From the NCBI GenBank assembly GCA_951640165.1, contig OX621263.1, positions 12,778,001 through 12,842,000 of the forward strand: a stretch of 64,000 nt of DNA, written 5' to 3'. Positions within the stretch are counted from its first letter, which is position 1. Every line of letters starts with the position of its first letter. Shown here piece by piece: positions 40,286 to 52,079 of the stretch. The notes beneath the pieces were generated by a model, which worked only from the letters and a program-made list of their open reading frames with translations, ran no database searches and had not been told where the DNA came from. A program made the translations under genes and the position numbers. This DNA is from Pseudoips prasinana (Eukaryota; Arthropoda; Insecta; Lepidoptera; Nolidae).

Positions 40286-40520
40286 TATTAGTATCCATCA
40301 TGTCAGCCAAATTACGTCCAATGCTGAACAAAAACCTCCCCAAAAAATGGCGCGAAATGCCATGATCGTCACCCTATGCAGCGATCGCAGTTTGATGGTC
40401 ATAGTTTACAGTAAAACGCTGCAGCGCGTTCTCTGGTAGGTATTCCCTCGGGACGATTTCTAGGCCCCCCACGGGATGACATGGTATGATTCTTCGCCAT
40501 CACCACACAGCGGCAGTGCA
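40286..40520 (-). repeat. RTE-tailed SINE-like repeat, full
   Basis: From CATCATGTCAGCCAAATTAC to CGCCATCACCACACAGCGGC, showing the 5' end complement GTGTGGTGATGGCG. Confidence 0.8.
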
Positions 40521-40615
40521 TTATTATTATGTCCACATTATTGCTTATATATAATTGTTATTCAAGCACGTACGCACTTTTATATAAAACAAAATTATAT
40601 TAATGAAGTATGAAC

Positions 40616-40965
40616 TGAGCTGTGGCCCGACCCCATAAGGATGCCTTTAGGTATTAGTCGCTTACATTAAGCTACTGGTTGAGAGCTTTTTGCGCTAGCC
40701 AACTGCTCGTTGTTTTCAATTTTTAATTTTAATATACAATTGCTAAATGTAACAATAATAGCTTAGTAACTAACTATTTATTATTTATTTAAGGATATTA
40801 AAAATATATGTGACGAAACAGACCGCACGGATGCGGACGGACTAATTCAAAATATTTTGTTGCTTTATTTAAACTGTGTTTATGTAATACATTTTGAGCT
40901 TGACAAGTACAAGTGTATGTAAATACTCAAGTGCTGAATAAATTTCATTATGTCATCATTATTTC
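40616..40965 (+). mobile_element. LINE 3' UTR family L
   Basis: GAGCTGTGGCCCGACCCCAT, TTAGTCGCTTACATTAAGCT and CAAGTGCTGAATAAATTTCA; AATAAA near the end. Collinear with 47126 and the complement of 61815. Confidence 0.6.
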
Positions 40966-41159
40966 ATGAACCATACCCCTACGAAGCGTAGACGTCTTTT
41001 TGGGCTACCTAACATTATGTTCATTAAAAAGAATGTTTTCTTTTATATTTATTTTAATAATTAAATTACGACAACATAAAATGTAAACACACACAACAGC
41101 AGAAAGACGTCCGCAGGTTACAATTAAAAAACGAGGCGGTAATAGTCAGTTGATTTTAC

Positions 41160-41284
41160 CGGCCCACAAGCAACGTTAAGCAACTAGGCACGTTACAGTC
41201 TATAGATGGGTGACCATGCAAGATAAGGCGTCATTGGATAACAGTCGTTGAACCAGGGCCTACTGGGCGGCTTGAACAACTTTT
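41160..41284 (+). repeat. 5S-derived SINE
   Basis: AACGTTAAGCAACTAGGC and GTCTATAGATGGGTGACCAT are the 5S-like promoter words; GGGCGGCTTGAACAACTTTT is the body. It stops at the next MITE. Confidence 0.6.
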
Positions 41285-41445
41285 GAAGTTATACTTCTTT
41301 TGGCGCGATGGAGAAAAATGATGAGAGTGAATTTTTACGATGCGCGCGCACACCGACACCAAAAAAATTAACAGCATGAAGTTAGTTCTAGGTGGTATCA
41401 AAATTGATAACTATGTTCAAGTTGTATATTAAGAAGTATAACTTC
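41285..41445. mobile_element. GAAGTTATACTTCTT MITE
   Basis: 15-bp perfect inverted ends at 41285-41299 and 41431-41445. The inside reads GGCGCGATGGAGAAAAATGA and GATGCGCGCGCACACCGACA, which I recall from other lepidopteran loci. Single copy here. Confidence 0.55.
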
Positions 41446-42927
41446 TAACGCATGTACATAAGTAGGTACACACAAGTTTTTTTTTTTTATTCCGTTTTAC
41501 GGCTCTGGCTTCTTTGGCCTTATGAGCCTTCAGTAAATTTATTTTTATATCATTTATTTCCGTCACTGTCAAGTAAAGTCCGTCACAGTCAAGTCATACA
41601 TAGTCCTTGTCCAACCCCTGTAAAGCAGTGGAGACTTTACTAGAGACTTTTATGGAGTTTTGGTTTCAACACGGAAAATCACAATTCACGGCAATATCGC
41701 ACGTTCCTCCACTTGTGTACGTTGTCGAAGATGTTATGTCTAAAAATCCACCATATTTACAGATAAAAACTCCAATTTACACCAGTATTTGAAAATAAAA
41801 CATAGCCTCGATGCGTCTTTTTCCGCGTTGGCGCCAAAACTCCCTTGAACAACTCTGACAACATATGACAACATGTTCATACATTACAGTAATGTAAAAT
41901 ATTAATGAAACATAATATAGTTTTCCATTTCGCAGATTTATACCATTTTAAATGGTTATTTTATATCATATGGTTCCAAAGAAATCTTCTTTTGGGAAAT
42001 GAGGCCTACGACTTCCTCCTTCATACCATAAGACCAAAGACGAGACGGAGGTCATTAAAACGCTGATTGGAAACATTTGTTTTTAAAATGAATCTTAATA
42101 GGTACTCACAATTATACCCTCGAGACATGAAAATTTATTATATTTCTTCCAAGATACTGGATTCTTCATAAATAATGTAGTTCAAGTCTCATCGAAGTAA
42201 GAATTATTCAGAGATCTGAACAAAATCAAACACATTTTGGCGCGTAAAAGCAGAGGCGAACACAACTCATAGACACACATTGTTTTTTCTTTTCAAAGGA
42301 ACTTGTTCTATTATTGACATAATAACATATGATAATACCTACTGGCTTATGACATTAAATTATATTCGATTTTTAAGCTTTGGCCCTTCATAATAACAAA
42401 AAAGTTTTAACTGTTCTGCATGACACTTTTTAAATACCACTTCAAGCACTATGGTCACATATGAACTTTTTTAATTTTAGTGATGCGTATTTGTTTTTAA
42501 AATCGTTTTTCCACTTTTTACTAGTCTGTCTGTCCTGCTTGCGCGTTTGCGGCGTAATGCTACGACACTATACAACATGCGGTTTCTACCCAATTATAAT
42601 GGTGTACAATTTGTGTGAGCAAAGAGCATTAATTTGAGGTCTAAACCAATTTAGTGACGTGCTCATTTTGTATAATGTGAGCGTATTAGTTCTGATATTA
42701 GGTTCGGAATTTAAAATTGACTTTGGGTTTGCGTGGTGGATCAATTGATACCTATTGTAATTTAACATATTGGTAAGCGTCAGTAGGAATATGTTCACAA
42801 GAGATTAAAATGATTTGTTCAAAGTGGTGGTCCCCTGAGTCTCGGTAGAAAAATTTGAAAAGATATGTTTTTTTTGCCAACATTTAAGAGGCATTTCCGT
42901 CGGGATGGTCATTATTACAAAAATAAT
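41446..42927. other. Unique stretch, no gene seen
   Basis: Largest repeat-poor interval of the window. ORFs of ~60 codons at 41452 and 41607 look random. It may be host intron or intergenic DNA. Confidence 0.4.
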
Positions 42928-43185
42928 AATAATAATATCCTGGGATATTATTTACACACGGCCATCTGATCCCAAACTAAGCAAAGCTTGTACTATGGAA
43001 ACCAGATAACTGACATATTACATATACCTACTACTTTTCGACTTATATAGATAATTACACCCAGACTCAGGACAAACAGACATGTTCATTGTTCATGCAC
43101 ACTGGGTCCTGGGTGGGAATCCAACCCACGACCTCCGGCGTGAAAAGCAAGCATTTGCCAACCACGCCAAGAGGCCCGTCAAATG
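42928..43185 (-). repeat. SINE-A, full
   Basis: Tail AATAATATCCTGGGATATTA to head CAACCACGCCAAGAGGCCCG TCA; small duplication TTCATTGTTCATG inside. Confidence 0.85.
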
Positions 43186-43219
43186 ATACTAAATTAATAA
43201 CCCTAATAGTTTATTCTTA

Positions 43220-44059
43220 GATGTCTTCAAGCTTCTGGACTGGAAAGGCTTTGGCATCAATGTCAATGGCGAGTACATCACTCACCTTCGATTTGCCGAT
43301 GATATAGTAGTCATGGCTGAGACCATGGAAGACCTCCGTACAATGCTCGATGACCTCAGCAGAGTCTCTCAACAAGTGTGTCTGAAAATGAACATGGATA
43401 AGACGAAAATCATGTCGAACGTCCATGTTGCACCCACTCAATTGAAAGTTGGTGACTCTGCACTCGAAGTTGTAGAGAACTATATTTACCTAGGACAAAC
43501 CATCCAACTAGGTAGGTCCAACTTCGAGAAGGAGGTCAATCGTAGAATCCAACTCGGCTAGGCAGCGTTCGGGAAGTTACGTAACATCTTCTCGTCTAAA
43601 TTACCGCAGTGTCTCAAGTCGAAAGTCTTCGACCAGTGTGTGTTGCCAGTGATGACTTACGGAACAGAGACGTGGTCGCTCACTATGGGCCTTATTAGAA
43701 GGCTCAAGGTCACCCAAAGAGCAATGGAGAGGGCTATGCTCGGAGTTTCCCTGCGGGATCGTATCAGAAATGTCGAAATCCGCAGGCAAACCAAAGTCAC
43801 CGACATAGCCCGAAGAATTGCGAAACTGAAGTGGCAGTGGGCGGGGCACATAGCACGTAGAACCGATGGCCGTTGGGGCAGAAAGGTTCTTGAGTGGCGA
43901 CCACGAACTGGAAGACGCAGCGTGGGCAGGCCCCCTACAAGATGGACCGATGATTTCGTGCGGGTCGCTGGAAACAGCTGGATGCGAATAGCGCAAGACC
44001 GGCAATTGTGGAGATCTTTGGGGGAGGCCTTCATCCAGCAGTGGACGTCTTTCGGCTGA
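43220..44059 (+). pseudogene. RTE LINE reverse-transcriptase, C-terminal half
   Basis: This is the best-preserved RTE copy: 280 codons in one frame with a single nonsense codon (TAG at 43559-43561, where relatives have Trp). It starts DVFKLLDWKGFGINVNGE and includes the polymerase catalytic box FADD (43292-43303) in THLRFADDIVVMAE. It continues through the thumb region (KVFDQCVLPVMTYGTETWSL) to the family C-terminus RWTDDFVRVAGNSWM and QQWTSFG, then ATATGATGATGAT. Endonuclease and fingers are absent, so it is 5' truncated. The sequence resembles the HmRTE-e family of Heliconius, from memory. Many short pieces in the window derive from the same family. Confidence 0.9.
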
Positions 44060-44069
44060 TATGATGATG

Positions 44070-44386
44070 ATAGTTTATTCAAGCTCCAACAACCGCTAGA
44101 ACGTTGACATTTATATAAATAAAAAATCTTTTAATATTTAATAAAATATAATCTGTTCCAAACAATCATAATATAAAGAATGAAGGACGTGAAATACTTC
44201 ACTCAGTTCATTAAACTAAAAAAATAAACTTTATAAAACTAATATTGGCTCAAAATAACTGGAGGCAACTTGACATTGGGAAATCACACATAATTGTGTA
44301 AGAAAAATAGCGACATCTGTACAAAAAGAATCTCTTCAATTGCTCATTCGATACGGTGTGTCATATAAATTAATTGTCTTTGTTTT
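44070..44386. other. No recognised feature
   Basis: AT-rich, single-copy. Confidence 0.35.
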
Positions 44387-44964
44387 TTTAGGGTTCCGTA
44401 GCCAAATGGCAAAAAACTGAACCCTTATAGATTCGTCATGTCTGTCTGTCTGTCTGTCCGTCCGTATGTCACAGCCACTTTTTTCTGAAACTATAAGAGC
44501 TGTGCTGCTGAAACTTGGTATGTAGGTGTATTCTGTGAACCGCATTAAGATTTTTACACAAAAAATAGAAAAAGAACAATAATTTGGGGGGGTCGCCATA
44601 CATAGAACTCAAACTCAAAAACAATTTTTTATCGTACCCATACAAGTGGTCTACAAAAATCATATTGAGGTTCATAATATCATTTTTGTCTACACTGAAT
44701 AGTTTGCGCGAGAGACACTTCCAAAGTGGTAAAATGAGTGTCCCCCCTGTTACTTCTAAAATAAGAGAATCATAAAACTAAAAAAAATATATGATGTACA
44801 TTACCATAGAAACTAACAACGAAAATTGGTTTGAACGAGATCTAGCAAGTAGTTTTTTTTTTAATACGTTATAAACCACAATTTGCTTTCATTTAATCAA
44901 CTGAAATACTTGCTGTTACGGAACCCTTCATGTGCGAGTCCGACACGCACTTGGCCGGTTTTTT
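44387..44964 (+). repeat. F6 repeat
   Basis: TTAGGGTTCCGTAGCCAAAT at the left, CACGCACTTGGCCGGTTTTT at the right. Subterminal AGGGTTCCGTA and TACGGAACCCT are mutually inverted. Confidence 0.75.
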
Positions 44965-45588
44965 CTTTCTAGTTTAACTTGTGCTAAATAAGTAATTATA
45001 ACTAGTGCCATATCTCAGCATAGTATTGATCTGGCTAAGTTGCCTGTTTGGTATGATATTAGACATTTTTTTAATGGGATTCAAATTTTTATAGGGGTCC
45101 ACAATGCCCACACGTCCCAAGGAATCGCTTCCATAGTCTTGGATAAACGAAACCGAGCAATTGCTTGCGAGCGACCTCTTACTCTAATGATGAGTTTTTT
45201 AATGTTGAAACTGGATATCTGACAAGCTTGTGATGGAGATAGCCATAGTTTTAATAGTCCATTCTAAATATATTATATAATATAACAGCAATCTTAATTC
45301 AAAAGTTTTATAATTCCCTAACGGAATTGTTACAGCGGTAGGTTTAAATTAGCTTAAACATATTTCCATTCTCTAAATTCAAAAGCGTAGGCTGAAATCA
45401 GTGCCTCAATAAGAACAAAAAAAAAAGAATATAATTTAAAATTCCCGCGCTTTATACCTAACCTATATTCAGAACAAATTGTTTCTGGCCAGGACAGATG
45501 GGTATCGGCGTGATTATAATCCTAATGTAAGATAATGGTGGTTACACATTGAGACAGTGCGATGGTTTAATGTTAGTTTTTTTTTTGT
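44965..45588. other. No recognised feature
   Basis: Contains an A-rich run at 45417-45427 and otherwise single-copy sequence. Confidence 0.35.
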
Positions 45589-45826
45589 TTAATAATATCT
45601 CGGGACAATGTCACACAGATCATCCTAGCCACAAACTAAGCAAAGCTTGTACTATGGGTACCAGGTGACGATATACATACTTATATAGATAACATAGAAA
45701 ACATCCATGACTCAGAAACAAATATTCGTGCTCATCACACAAATATTTGCACTTACCGGGATTCGAACCCAGGACCACCAGCTTCGTAGGCAGGAGCACT
45801 ACTAACTAGGCTACGGTTAAGGATAG
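45589..45826 (-). repeat. SINE-D, full
   Basis: The tail half follows SINE-A (AAACTAAGCAAAGCTTGTAC TATGG), but the head is different: complement of TAGCCTAGTTAGTAGTGC (A-box side) and GGTTCGAATCCC (B box). Confidence 0.75.
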
Positions 45827-45831
45827 CTTAG

Positions 45832-46061
45832 GGGCTCTACCAGCTAAGTCACCGAACATCGATTTCTTAAATGGCGTTCAAATAAATAAAGGTTAAAAAT
45901 GAATTAATCGACCGTTCAATCGGCTTCCATTAGCACATGTGACGTCATAAACGATTGTCATCGTTGAAGCCGATTTAACTATTGATAAGTCATTTTTAGC
46001 CTTTATTTATTTTAACGCCATTTACGAAATCAATGTTCGGCGACTTAGCCGGTAGAGGCCC
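45832..46061. mobile_element. GGGCTCT MITE
   Basis: Both arms present with a 10-bp central deletion; right terminus reads GGTAGAGGCCC. Confidence 0.8.
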
Positions 46062-46354
46062 TGGTATGCAAGAAGGGATGGACTTTGTGTGGGTGTTAAT
46101 TTGTTAAACAATAAAATATTTGGTTAGTATCTTGTAGTAGATAGGTAAATAGCCACGCTTGGCGCTAAGTTTTATATTAAGTAAATATTATATTTTCTCT
46201 GTAAGTGAATGTAAAATTCTTATGAGAAATAAATAATCTTTAACCGTAAATTTACCTAATATTATTTTTGTAACACCAAAGGTAATGTTATAGTTCTAGG
46301 TTGCTAATATTCTTAAAACCTCTTCTGAATCAGAATCGATAAAAAGTATAAGGC

Positions 46355-46500
46355 GATTGATAAAATAAATACTCTTTATTGCAATTAATGCACAACATAG
46401 TTATAATATGATACACAAGAAAAGAATTAGCATGTAAACACTTACATTTGGCGGCCCTACCAAAAAAATAAATAATTGTCCTTAAATTATTAGTTAGTTT
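46355..46500 (-). mobile_element. LINE-like 3' end (reverse)
   Basis: AAATACTCTTTATTGCAATT A at the left looks like a reversed polyadenylation region, followed by TTGGCGGCCCTACC. Similar starts are common in moth LINE 3' UTRs. Confidence 0.35.
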
Positions 46501-47125
46501 GGTTAGTATATAAATAAGTTTATAAAGTATAAATTTACGTAAAGTCATAGATAATTAAAACCAAAATTTGTGAATTCTTTTTTGCCAAAGGGCAGGAGAC
46601 CTTTTAAAAACAAATAGGAACAACTTTTATTTAACCTGTTTCATTCAATAACAAAAGGTTACTTTCTCAACGTGATAGCACCATAATGCAAAATCGACTC
46701 GAGTCTAGTTTTAACATAATCATAACTTATTCATCGCTACAGAGCAAGCAAATGTATAGAGAATACAAAAAGGGGTAAGGGGGAAATGTTAATTTGGCTT
46801 TCATTAAGTTACATTGCAGCTTGTTCCGTTTCACAAAGTTTTGTTAATTTTCAAGATATTTTCTATAGAAAAATATGACGACCCGTTTTGTCGTGTTGTG
46901 TACACCAGGCATGGAAGTCAAGGATTCATTCCCGTACAGTGGCAAGATGTTGAGTGAATACCTAGATTTGGTTTGGATGCTTATTGATTGAAATTCGTTA
47001 AGACTTTAGCCCGGAGTCATAATATGAAAAGAAAAGAAGGTTCCTCAGTGAAAAGGATCGCGTTGGCCCCTTACCACGTAATCAGTTATCCTGTGCAAGA
47101 GATCACACCCTCATTAAGAAGCTCC
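46501..47125. other. No recognised feature
   Basis: Single-copy; no exon-like frame beyond 64 codons. Confidence 0.35.
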
Positions 47126-47485
47126 CTGAGCTGTGGCCCGATCCCCATAAGGGTGCCCTCAGGTATTAGTCGCTTAAATTAAGCTACTGGCTGAGATCCT
47201 TCTGCGCTAGCCAACAGCTCGTTGTCTTCAATTCTTTAATTTTAATATAGTAATAGATACTAAATTTTAAGATAATAGCTTATTAACCTGTTATTTAATC
47301 AAGAAGTTAAAAATATATGTGATAAGACGGTCTGTCTTATCACGTATATTTTTAACTTTTAATCACGCACGGACTAATAAATTTTTTCTGTTACTTTTAG
47401 TATACTATGTTTATGTACTGCATTGTGAGTTTGACAAGTACAAGTATATGTTAATACCCAAGTGCTGAATAAATTTAATTTTTTC
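47126..47485 (+). mobile_element. LINE 3' UTR family L with inserted hairpin
   Basis: Matches 40616 (GAGCTGTGGCCCGATCCCCA, AAGTGCTGAATAAATTTAAT) except for a palindrome at 47304-47358. Confidence 0.65.
47304..47358. repeat. Hairpin, 25-bp arms, one mismatch
   Basis: AAGTTAAAAATATATGTGAT AAGAC pairs with 47334-47358 around GGTCT. The paralogue at 40790 lacks the right arm. Confidence 0.9.
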
Positions 47486-47871
47486 AAAAGTAACCATGTC
47501 ATAAACGAAATGAAACCATAAAGTTTACAAAAAAAAAAACGAACAGAACTAAAATTCTATCTAAATGTAGGTATCAACCTCAAGCCAACCTTTTCCCGTT
47601 CCAACTAAACCACAGGCCGTCACTATAATCCCCCAAAATTAATCTCCAACATTATGATAATATAAACGAAATTATGAATATTAAAATCAGCTATATTGGA
47701 TGTTTTGGGCCGAATTTAATGACGACATCCTTAGTATTACTCATTATAGTATAGACTGTGGATTAAGGTACGTTCTCACTGTTGCTAGCTATAATATAAA
47801 TATTGGCTCAAAAACACAATAATCCTTTGAAATATTGTGTTAATCCTTGAACAAAACAACTATTATAGACG
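47486..47871. other. No recognised feature
   Basis: AT-rich, single-copy. Confidence 0.35.
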
Positions 47872-48127
47872 TTGGCGTGTTTGGCAAATGCTTGCTTTTC
47901 ACGCCGTCGGTCGAGGCATCGATTTCCACCCAGGACAGATATTTGTGTGCATGAACATGTCTGTTTGTCCTGAGACGGGGTGTAATTATCAATATAAGCA
48001 TATATTTACAGAAAAGAAATATTATATGTATGTAGTATATCAGTTATTTGGTTTTCATAGTACAAGCTCTGCTCTGTTTGGAATCAGATGGCCGTGTGTA
48101 AATAATTTCCCAGGATATGATTATACA
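47872..48127 (+). repeat. SINE-A, full, diverged B box
   Basis: GTTGGCGTGTTTGGCAAATG to CCCAGGATATGATTAT. Confidence 0.8.
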
Positions 48128-48192
48128 TACCGACATATGACATTTCCACGTATGATACGAACGTAACGTCGACATGAAACATAATCATCATT

Positions 48193-48413
48193 TTAGAGCA
48201 ATCATCATCATGTCAGCCAAATTACGATCACTGCTGGACAAAAGCCTACCAAAGAATCGGGGGATATGCCATAATCGCTACGCTTGGCAGACGGGTTGGC
48301 GATCGCAGTTTAATATGGTCACAGTTCACAGAAAGACGCTGCTGGCCGTTCTCTGGGAGATAATCGACGATTGACGACTTCTTCGCTCCCCACTGGATGA
48401 GATGGGGTGATGA
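48193..48413 (-). repeat. RTE-tailed SINE-like repeat
   Basis: CATCATGTCAGCCAAATTAC GATCACTGC to GGATGAGATGGGGTGATGAT. Confidence 0.8.
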
Positions 48414-48547
48414 TATATTAAATATTATCAAATGCCCAAATATATCTAAATTGTGCTAAAATCGATTTTTAATTCTCTGATTCGAATGTCTTTATTACAT
48501 CAGAGCATGGATTATTATGGAATTTTTCCGCAACAAAATTTGTGTAA

Positions 48548-48805
48548 TTGGCGTGGTTGGCAAATGCTTGCTTTACAAGCCGGAGGTCGTGGGTTCGATT
48601 CCCACCTAGGACAGATATTTGTGTGCATGAACACGTATGTTTGTTCTGAGTCTGGATGTTATTATGTAATAAGTATACGTATATTTACAAAAAATAAGTA
48701 ATATACATAGTATATCAGTTATCTGGTATCCATAGTACAAGCTCTACTTAGTTTGGGATCAGATGGCCGTGTGTAAATAATGTCCCACGATTTTATTATT
48801 ATTAA
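48548..48805 (+). repeat. SINE-A, full
   Basis: Head lacks TGACGGGCC but has TTGGCGTGGTTGG and GGTTCGATTCCC; ends TCCCACGATTTTATTATTAT. Confidence 0.85.
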
Positions 48806-49132
48806 TATAGAGTTATGCTAAGCTATGCAGCTTGGCATATCTTTATATCACAACAACACAACCCTAAATATTTCGGTACCAATAATTTAGTAAATGATTA
48901 GTGTTATCGCTGTTATATGAGAAAACATCCAACGTTTTAATATTAGGTATTATATTCTAAGGATTTTCACATTACATTTTATTTTTAAACATGTTTTGAC
49001 AACCTTTATGTTTTAGATCTATAATTATGAACCTATTTAAAAAATATAAAAAATATGTATACTTAAGTAACGTGTAACTATATTTAATATCTCATACTTT
49101 GATTAACAGTTTATGCTATGGCTAGCTGACTT
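48806..49132. other. No recognised feature
   Basis: AT-rich, single-copy. Confidence 0.35.
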
Positions 49133-49368
49133 TCAGCCACGGCGGCCAGTCTCAATAGAGATTAACCATCTGCTCGGGACATATTATAGTGCACTAGTGT
49201 GTGCGCAAACACAGGAGCGCTTTCTATTCCATAACTCGCATGATCCGAGGGGACGCTAAGTGACACGTGACACGACCGGAATGGGGTCAGGTACAGGATC
49301 GACGGCTTTGCGTGTTCTCCGAGGCGTGGGGGTAGAACACCGCCAACTCGTTAGACCAACGAGGCAGA
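49133..49368 (-). repeat. SINE-C, internal deletion of B-box region
   Basis: CAGCCACGGCGGCCAGTCTC through GGTACAGGATCGACGGCTTT to CGTTAGACCAACGAGGCAG. Confidence 0.75.
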
Positions 49369-49505
49369 CAAAGATTTCATAGTAGTACAGTCCGCAACAA
49401 TAGTAGATGATCAAAGTCGGACTAGAGTTTGGGTTTATTAATGATCATGGATATCGGGCGGCAGTATAATTCTTCTTCTTCTCTAACTTAAGTGTATCCA
49501 GCCTT

Positions 49506-49665
49506 TTTTTTTTTTGCGGGGTGGAAAATCCTGCATGGATGTCCTCCGCCTTGGGGGAGGCGGAGGGGTCTGTCAGACTCCTACTGACTAAAAACCACCC
49601 CGGTGTTCCATCTCACACCTGCGCCGGGGGTCGCGGGAACATACGATACTTCCGCAACCCCCGGG
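49506..49665 (-). mobile_element. Truncated LINE insertion with 16-bp target duplication
   Basis: AAGTGTATCCAGCCTT flanks both sides (49490-49505, 49666-49681). A T run marks the tail, then TTTGCGGGGTGGAAAATCCT and CTGACTAAAAACCACCCCGG, a lepidopteran retroelement end. This is a textbook target-primed insertion. Confidence 0.8.
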
Positions 49666-49816
49666 AAGTGTATCCAGCCTTCTCTATCTTAATTACGTCT
49701 TGGTGTGCCTCTCTTTCTCCTGGCCTCAATATTTCCTTCCATAATAATATAATATTATTCTGGGAAGTTATTTACACACGTCGATCTGGTAACGAACAAG
49801 ACAGAGCTTAGTACAG

Positions 49817-50058
49817 GGGTTCTACCGGCAAAGTCGCCGAACATCGATTTCTTAAATGGCGTTCAAATAAATAAAGGGTTAAAAATGACTTAATCAATCG
49901 TTAAATCGGATTCAACGTTGACAATCGATTCCGGACCATTTATGACGTCACATGTGCTCATGGAAGCCGATTTAACTATTGATTAAGTTATTTTTAACCT
50001 TTATTTATTTGAACGTCATTTAAGAAATCGATGTTCGGCGACTTAGCCGGTAGAGCCC
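49817..50058. mobile_element. GGGCTCT MITE inside the triplicated segment
   Basis: Flanked by CAG (49814-49816, 50059-50061). Copy 2 of the segment lacks it (TAGTACTGCTCTATATTTTG), showing the empty site. Confidence 0.85.
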
Positions 50059-50554
50059 CAGGTCTATATTTAGTGTATAAGGTTCACTTAAGTGTTGTGC
50101 ACTTGTCGGTGAAGTAGTTTCCAGCCATCTTCTCCTTGACTTCTTTGTACGCTTCCAATTTCACTACTGCCTTCATCTGGTCCACATATACGTCTCGGTC
50201 TGCCTCTCTTTCTACTTGCCTCATAATAATATAATAATATCTTGTGACATTATTTACATACGGCGATTTGATCCCGAACTAGGCGGAGATTAGTACTGCT
50301 CTATATTTTGTGTATCAGATTAATTTAAGTGTAACTTGTCGGTGTAGCAGTTTCCAGCCTTCTCTATCGGAAGCCTTCTCCTTGACTTCTATGTGAGGTT
50401 CTATTTTCACTACTTCCTTCACCTGGTCCACATATTTACGTCTCAGTCTGCCTCTCTTTCTTCTTGCTTCCATTTTGGACAAATTATTGGACATTTAATT
50501 CGACACGACCAGTTCATCACCAACATCATAGAAGGAAGAATTAAGGCAGTATTT

Positions 50555-50925
50555 TCCTACTAATATTATAAACGCGAAATTTTGTAATTATGGAAGGATT
50601 GATGGATGTTTGTTACTCTTTCACGTAAAAACTACACAATAGATTTTAATTAAAGTTTACAATAATATAGCTTATACATCAGAATAACACATAGGCTACA
50701 ATTTATAAAGATATTGTGTGAATTGCCCAAAATATGACGATAAGTAAGTAGGAAAAAATCTACCATCTGCGAGCTATTCTGGCGTGCACTGACAAAGCCG
50801 TTAGAGGTTAACATCCTACTAATTATAAATGCAAAAGTTTGTAAGCATAGATTTATGGATGTATGTTTGTTACTCTTTTACGCCAAAACTACTTTAACGC
50901 GGGTGAAACTGCGGGGCATAGCTAG
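50555..50925 (+). mobile_element. Composite Helitron, uninterrupted
   Basis: TCCTACTAATATTATAAACG to GGGCATAGCTAG, collinear with 1338-1691 including the shared GATATTGTGTGAA and CCATCTGCGAGCTATTC blocks. An inner 5' end starts at 50814. Confidence 0.7.
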
Positions 50926-51131
50926 TTAAATAATATTTTTTACGCTTAACATTCACCTACTTTAAAAAACTTCACCGCAACACTATTTGAATGCAATTTA
51001 CGATAATTAATATTTAAATATCCGATTCTGACCATCTAATTTTGCCGTTAATTGTACCCAAATACTGTTAATGGTATTAGATAGGCTGAATGTGTGCAAT
51101 AACTTTTTGTACCAAAATCGGAATCATACAT

Positions 51132-51334
51132 TATCCTGGGACATTATTCACACCCGGCCATCTGATCCCAAACTAAGCAGAGCTTGTATTGAGGAAACCA
51201 GATAACTGACATACTACTTTTCTTTTATGAATACATACTTATATAGATAATTACACCCAGACTCGAGACAAACAGACATGTTCATGCACACAAATATCTG
51301 TCCTAGGTGGGAATCGAATCCACGAGTAGCGGTG
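51132..51334 (-). repeat. SINE-A, part 1, interrupted by RTE
   Basis: Tail to B box (GGGAATCGAATCCACGAG); the head reappears at 52134-52170 (CATTTACCAACCACGCCAAC). Confidence 0.8.
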
Positions 51335-51557
51335 TCATCATATTAGCTGAAAGACGCCCACTGCTGGACCAAGGCCTCCCCCAAAGATCTCCTTAATTGC
51401 CGGTTTTGATCTATCCGGATCCAGCCTTTTCCAGCACCCGCACAAGATCCTCGGTCCATCTTGTTGGGGGTCTGCCCACGCTGCGTCTTCTGGTTCGTGG
51501 TCGCCACTCGAGAACCTTTCTGCCCCAACAGCCGTCGGCTCTACGAGCTATGTGCCG
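51335..51557 (-). mobile_element. RTE LINE 3' end, part 1, nested in SINE-A
   Basis: CATCATATTAGCTGAAAGAC to CGAGCTATGTGCC; it resumes at 52080-52133 (CCACTGCCACTTCAGCTTGG). Confidence 0.8.
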
Positions 51558-52079
51558 TGTTTAAAGAGATTAACATTCTGACTGTAGCATGTCAGTATAT
51601 ATATGACAATCTAATTTATATGCATAAATATAAAGATTCCTTCTGTAAAAGGAGTCATACTCATAATATATATACTAGATATAAGCATAACTTTGTGTTA
51701 CCACCCGTCTCCACAAAGTAAGTAACTCTTTTATGGGGCTTGGTATAAGATTCTATAACAAACTTCCCAGTGATATCCGAAAAATGTTTATGAAAAGTTT
51801 AAAAGAATTATAACAGCCAAATTGTGTAGCAGGGCTTACTTCAAAACTTCTGATTATTTAAGTGACAAAACAGTTTGGGATTGAGTCGCTCTAAATTAAC
51901 TCATACAATGTAATTTTATGTAAGAAATAAATATTTTAAAAAAGGATTCCTACTGAGTTTTCTAGCAGTGTTTCTGTTCAGTAGCTGCCACGTCATGCAC
52001 TGCACGGTAGGGTAAAAAAAATTGACGATTCCACACAAATGTAATATTTTAACGGAATAAATGACTTTTTGATTTGATT
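51558..52079 (+). pseudogene. CR1/Jockey-type LINE 3' end, nested in the RTE
   Basis: The left part encodes ACQYIYDNLIYMHKYKDSFC and HNIYTRYKHNFVLPPVST before a stop at 51719. After a frame change, FYNKLPSDIRKM-like and SDYLSDKTVWD-like residues can be read. These are conserved ends of CR1/Jockey-type polymerases. The 3' UTR with GCCACGTCATGCACTGCACG GTAGGG and the GAATAAATGACTTTTTGATT end follow. It is 5' truncated, frameshifted and inactive. Its sister copy is at 25962. Confidence 0.65.

Larger units (their letters stand above)
49480..50500 (-). repeat. Triplicated LINE-plus-SINE segment
   Basis: Three direct copies (about 49480-49813, 50062-50293, 50294-50500) each carry antisense LINE C-terminal sequence with TGCCTCTCTTTCT and CTGGTCCACATAT-like words. 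The first two copies also carry a SINE-A/D tail fragment. On the minus strand copy 3 reads RRKRGRLRRKYVDQVKEVV, a LINE ORF end. Copy 1 holds two later insertions. Confidence 0.65.

Noticed and set aside
43601..44082. Minus-strand ORFs of 134 and 141 codons
   Set aside because: They are antisense shadows of the RTE C-terminal frame on the plus strand.
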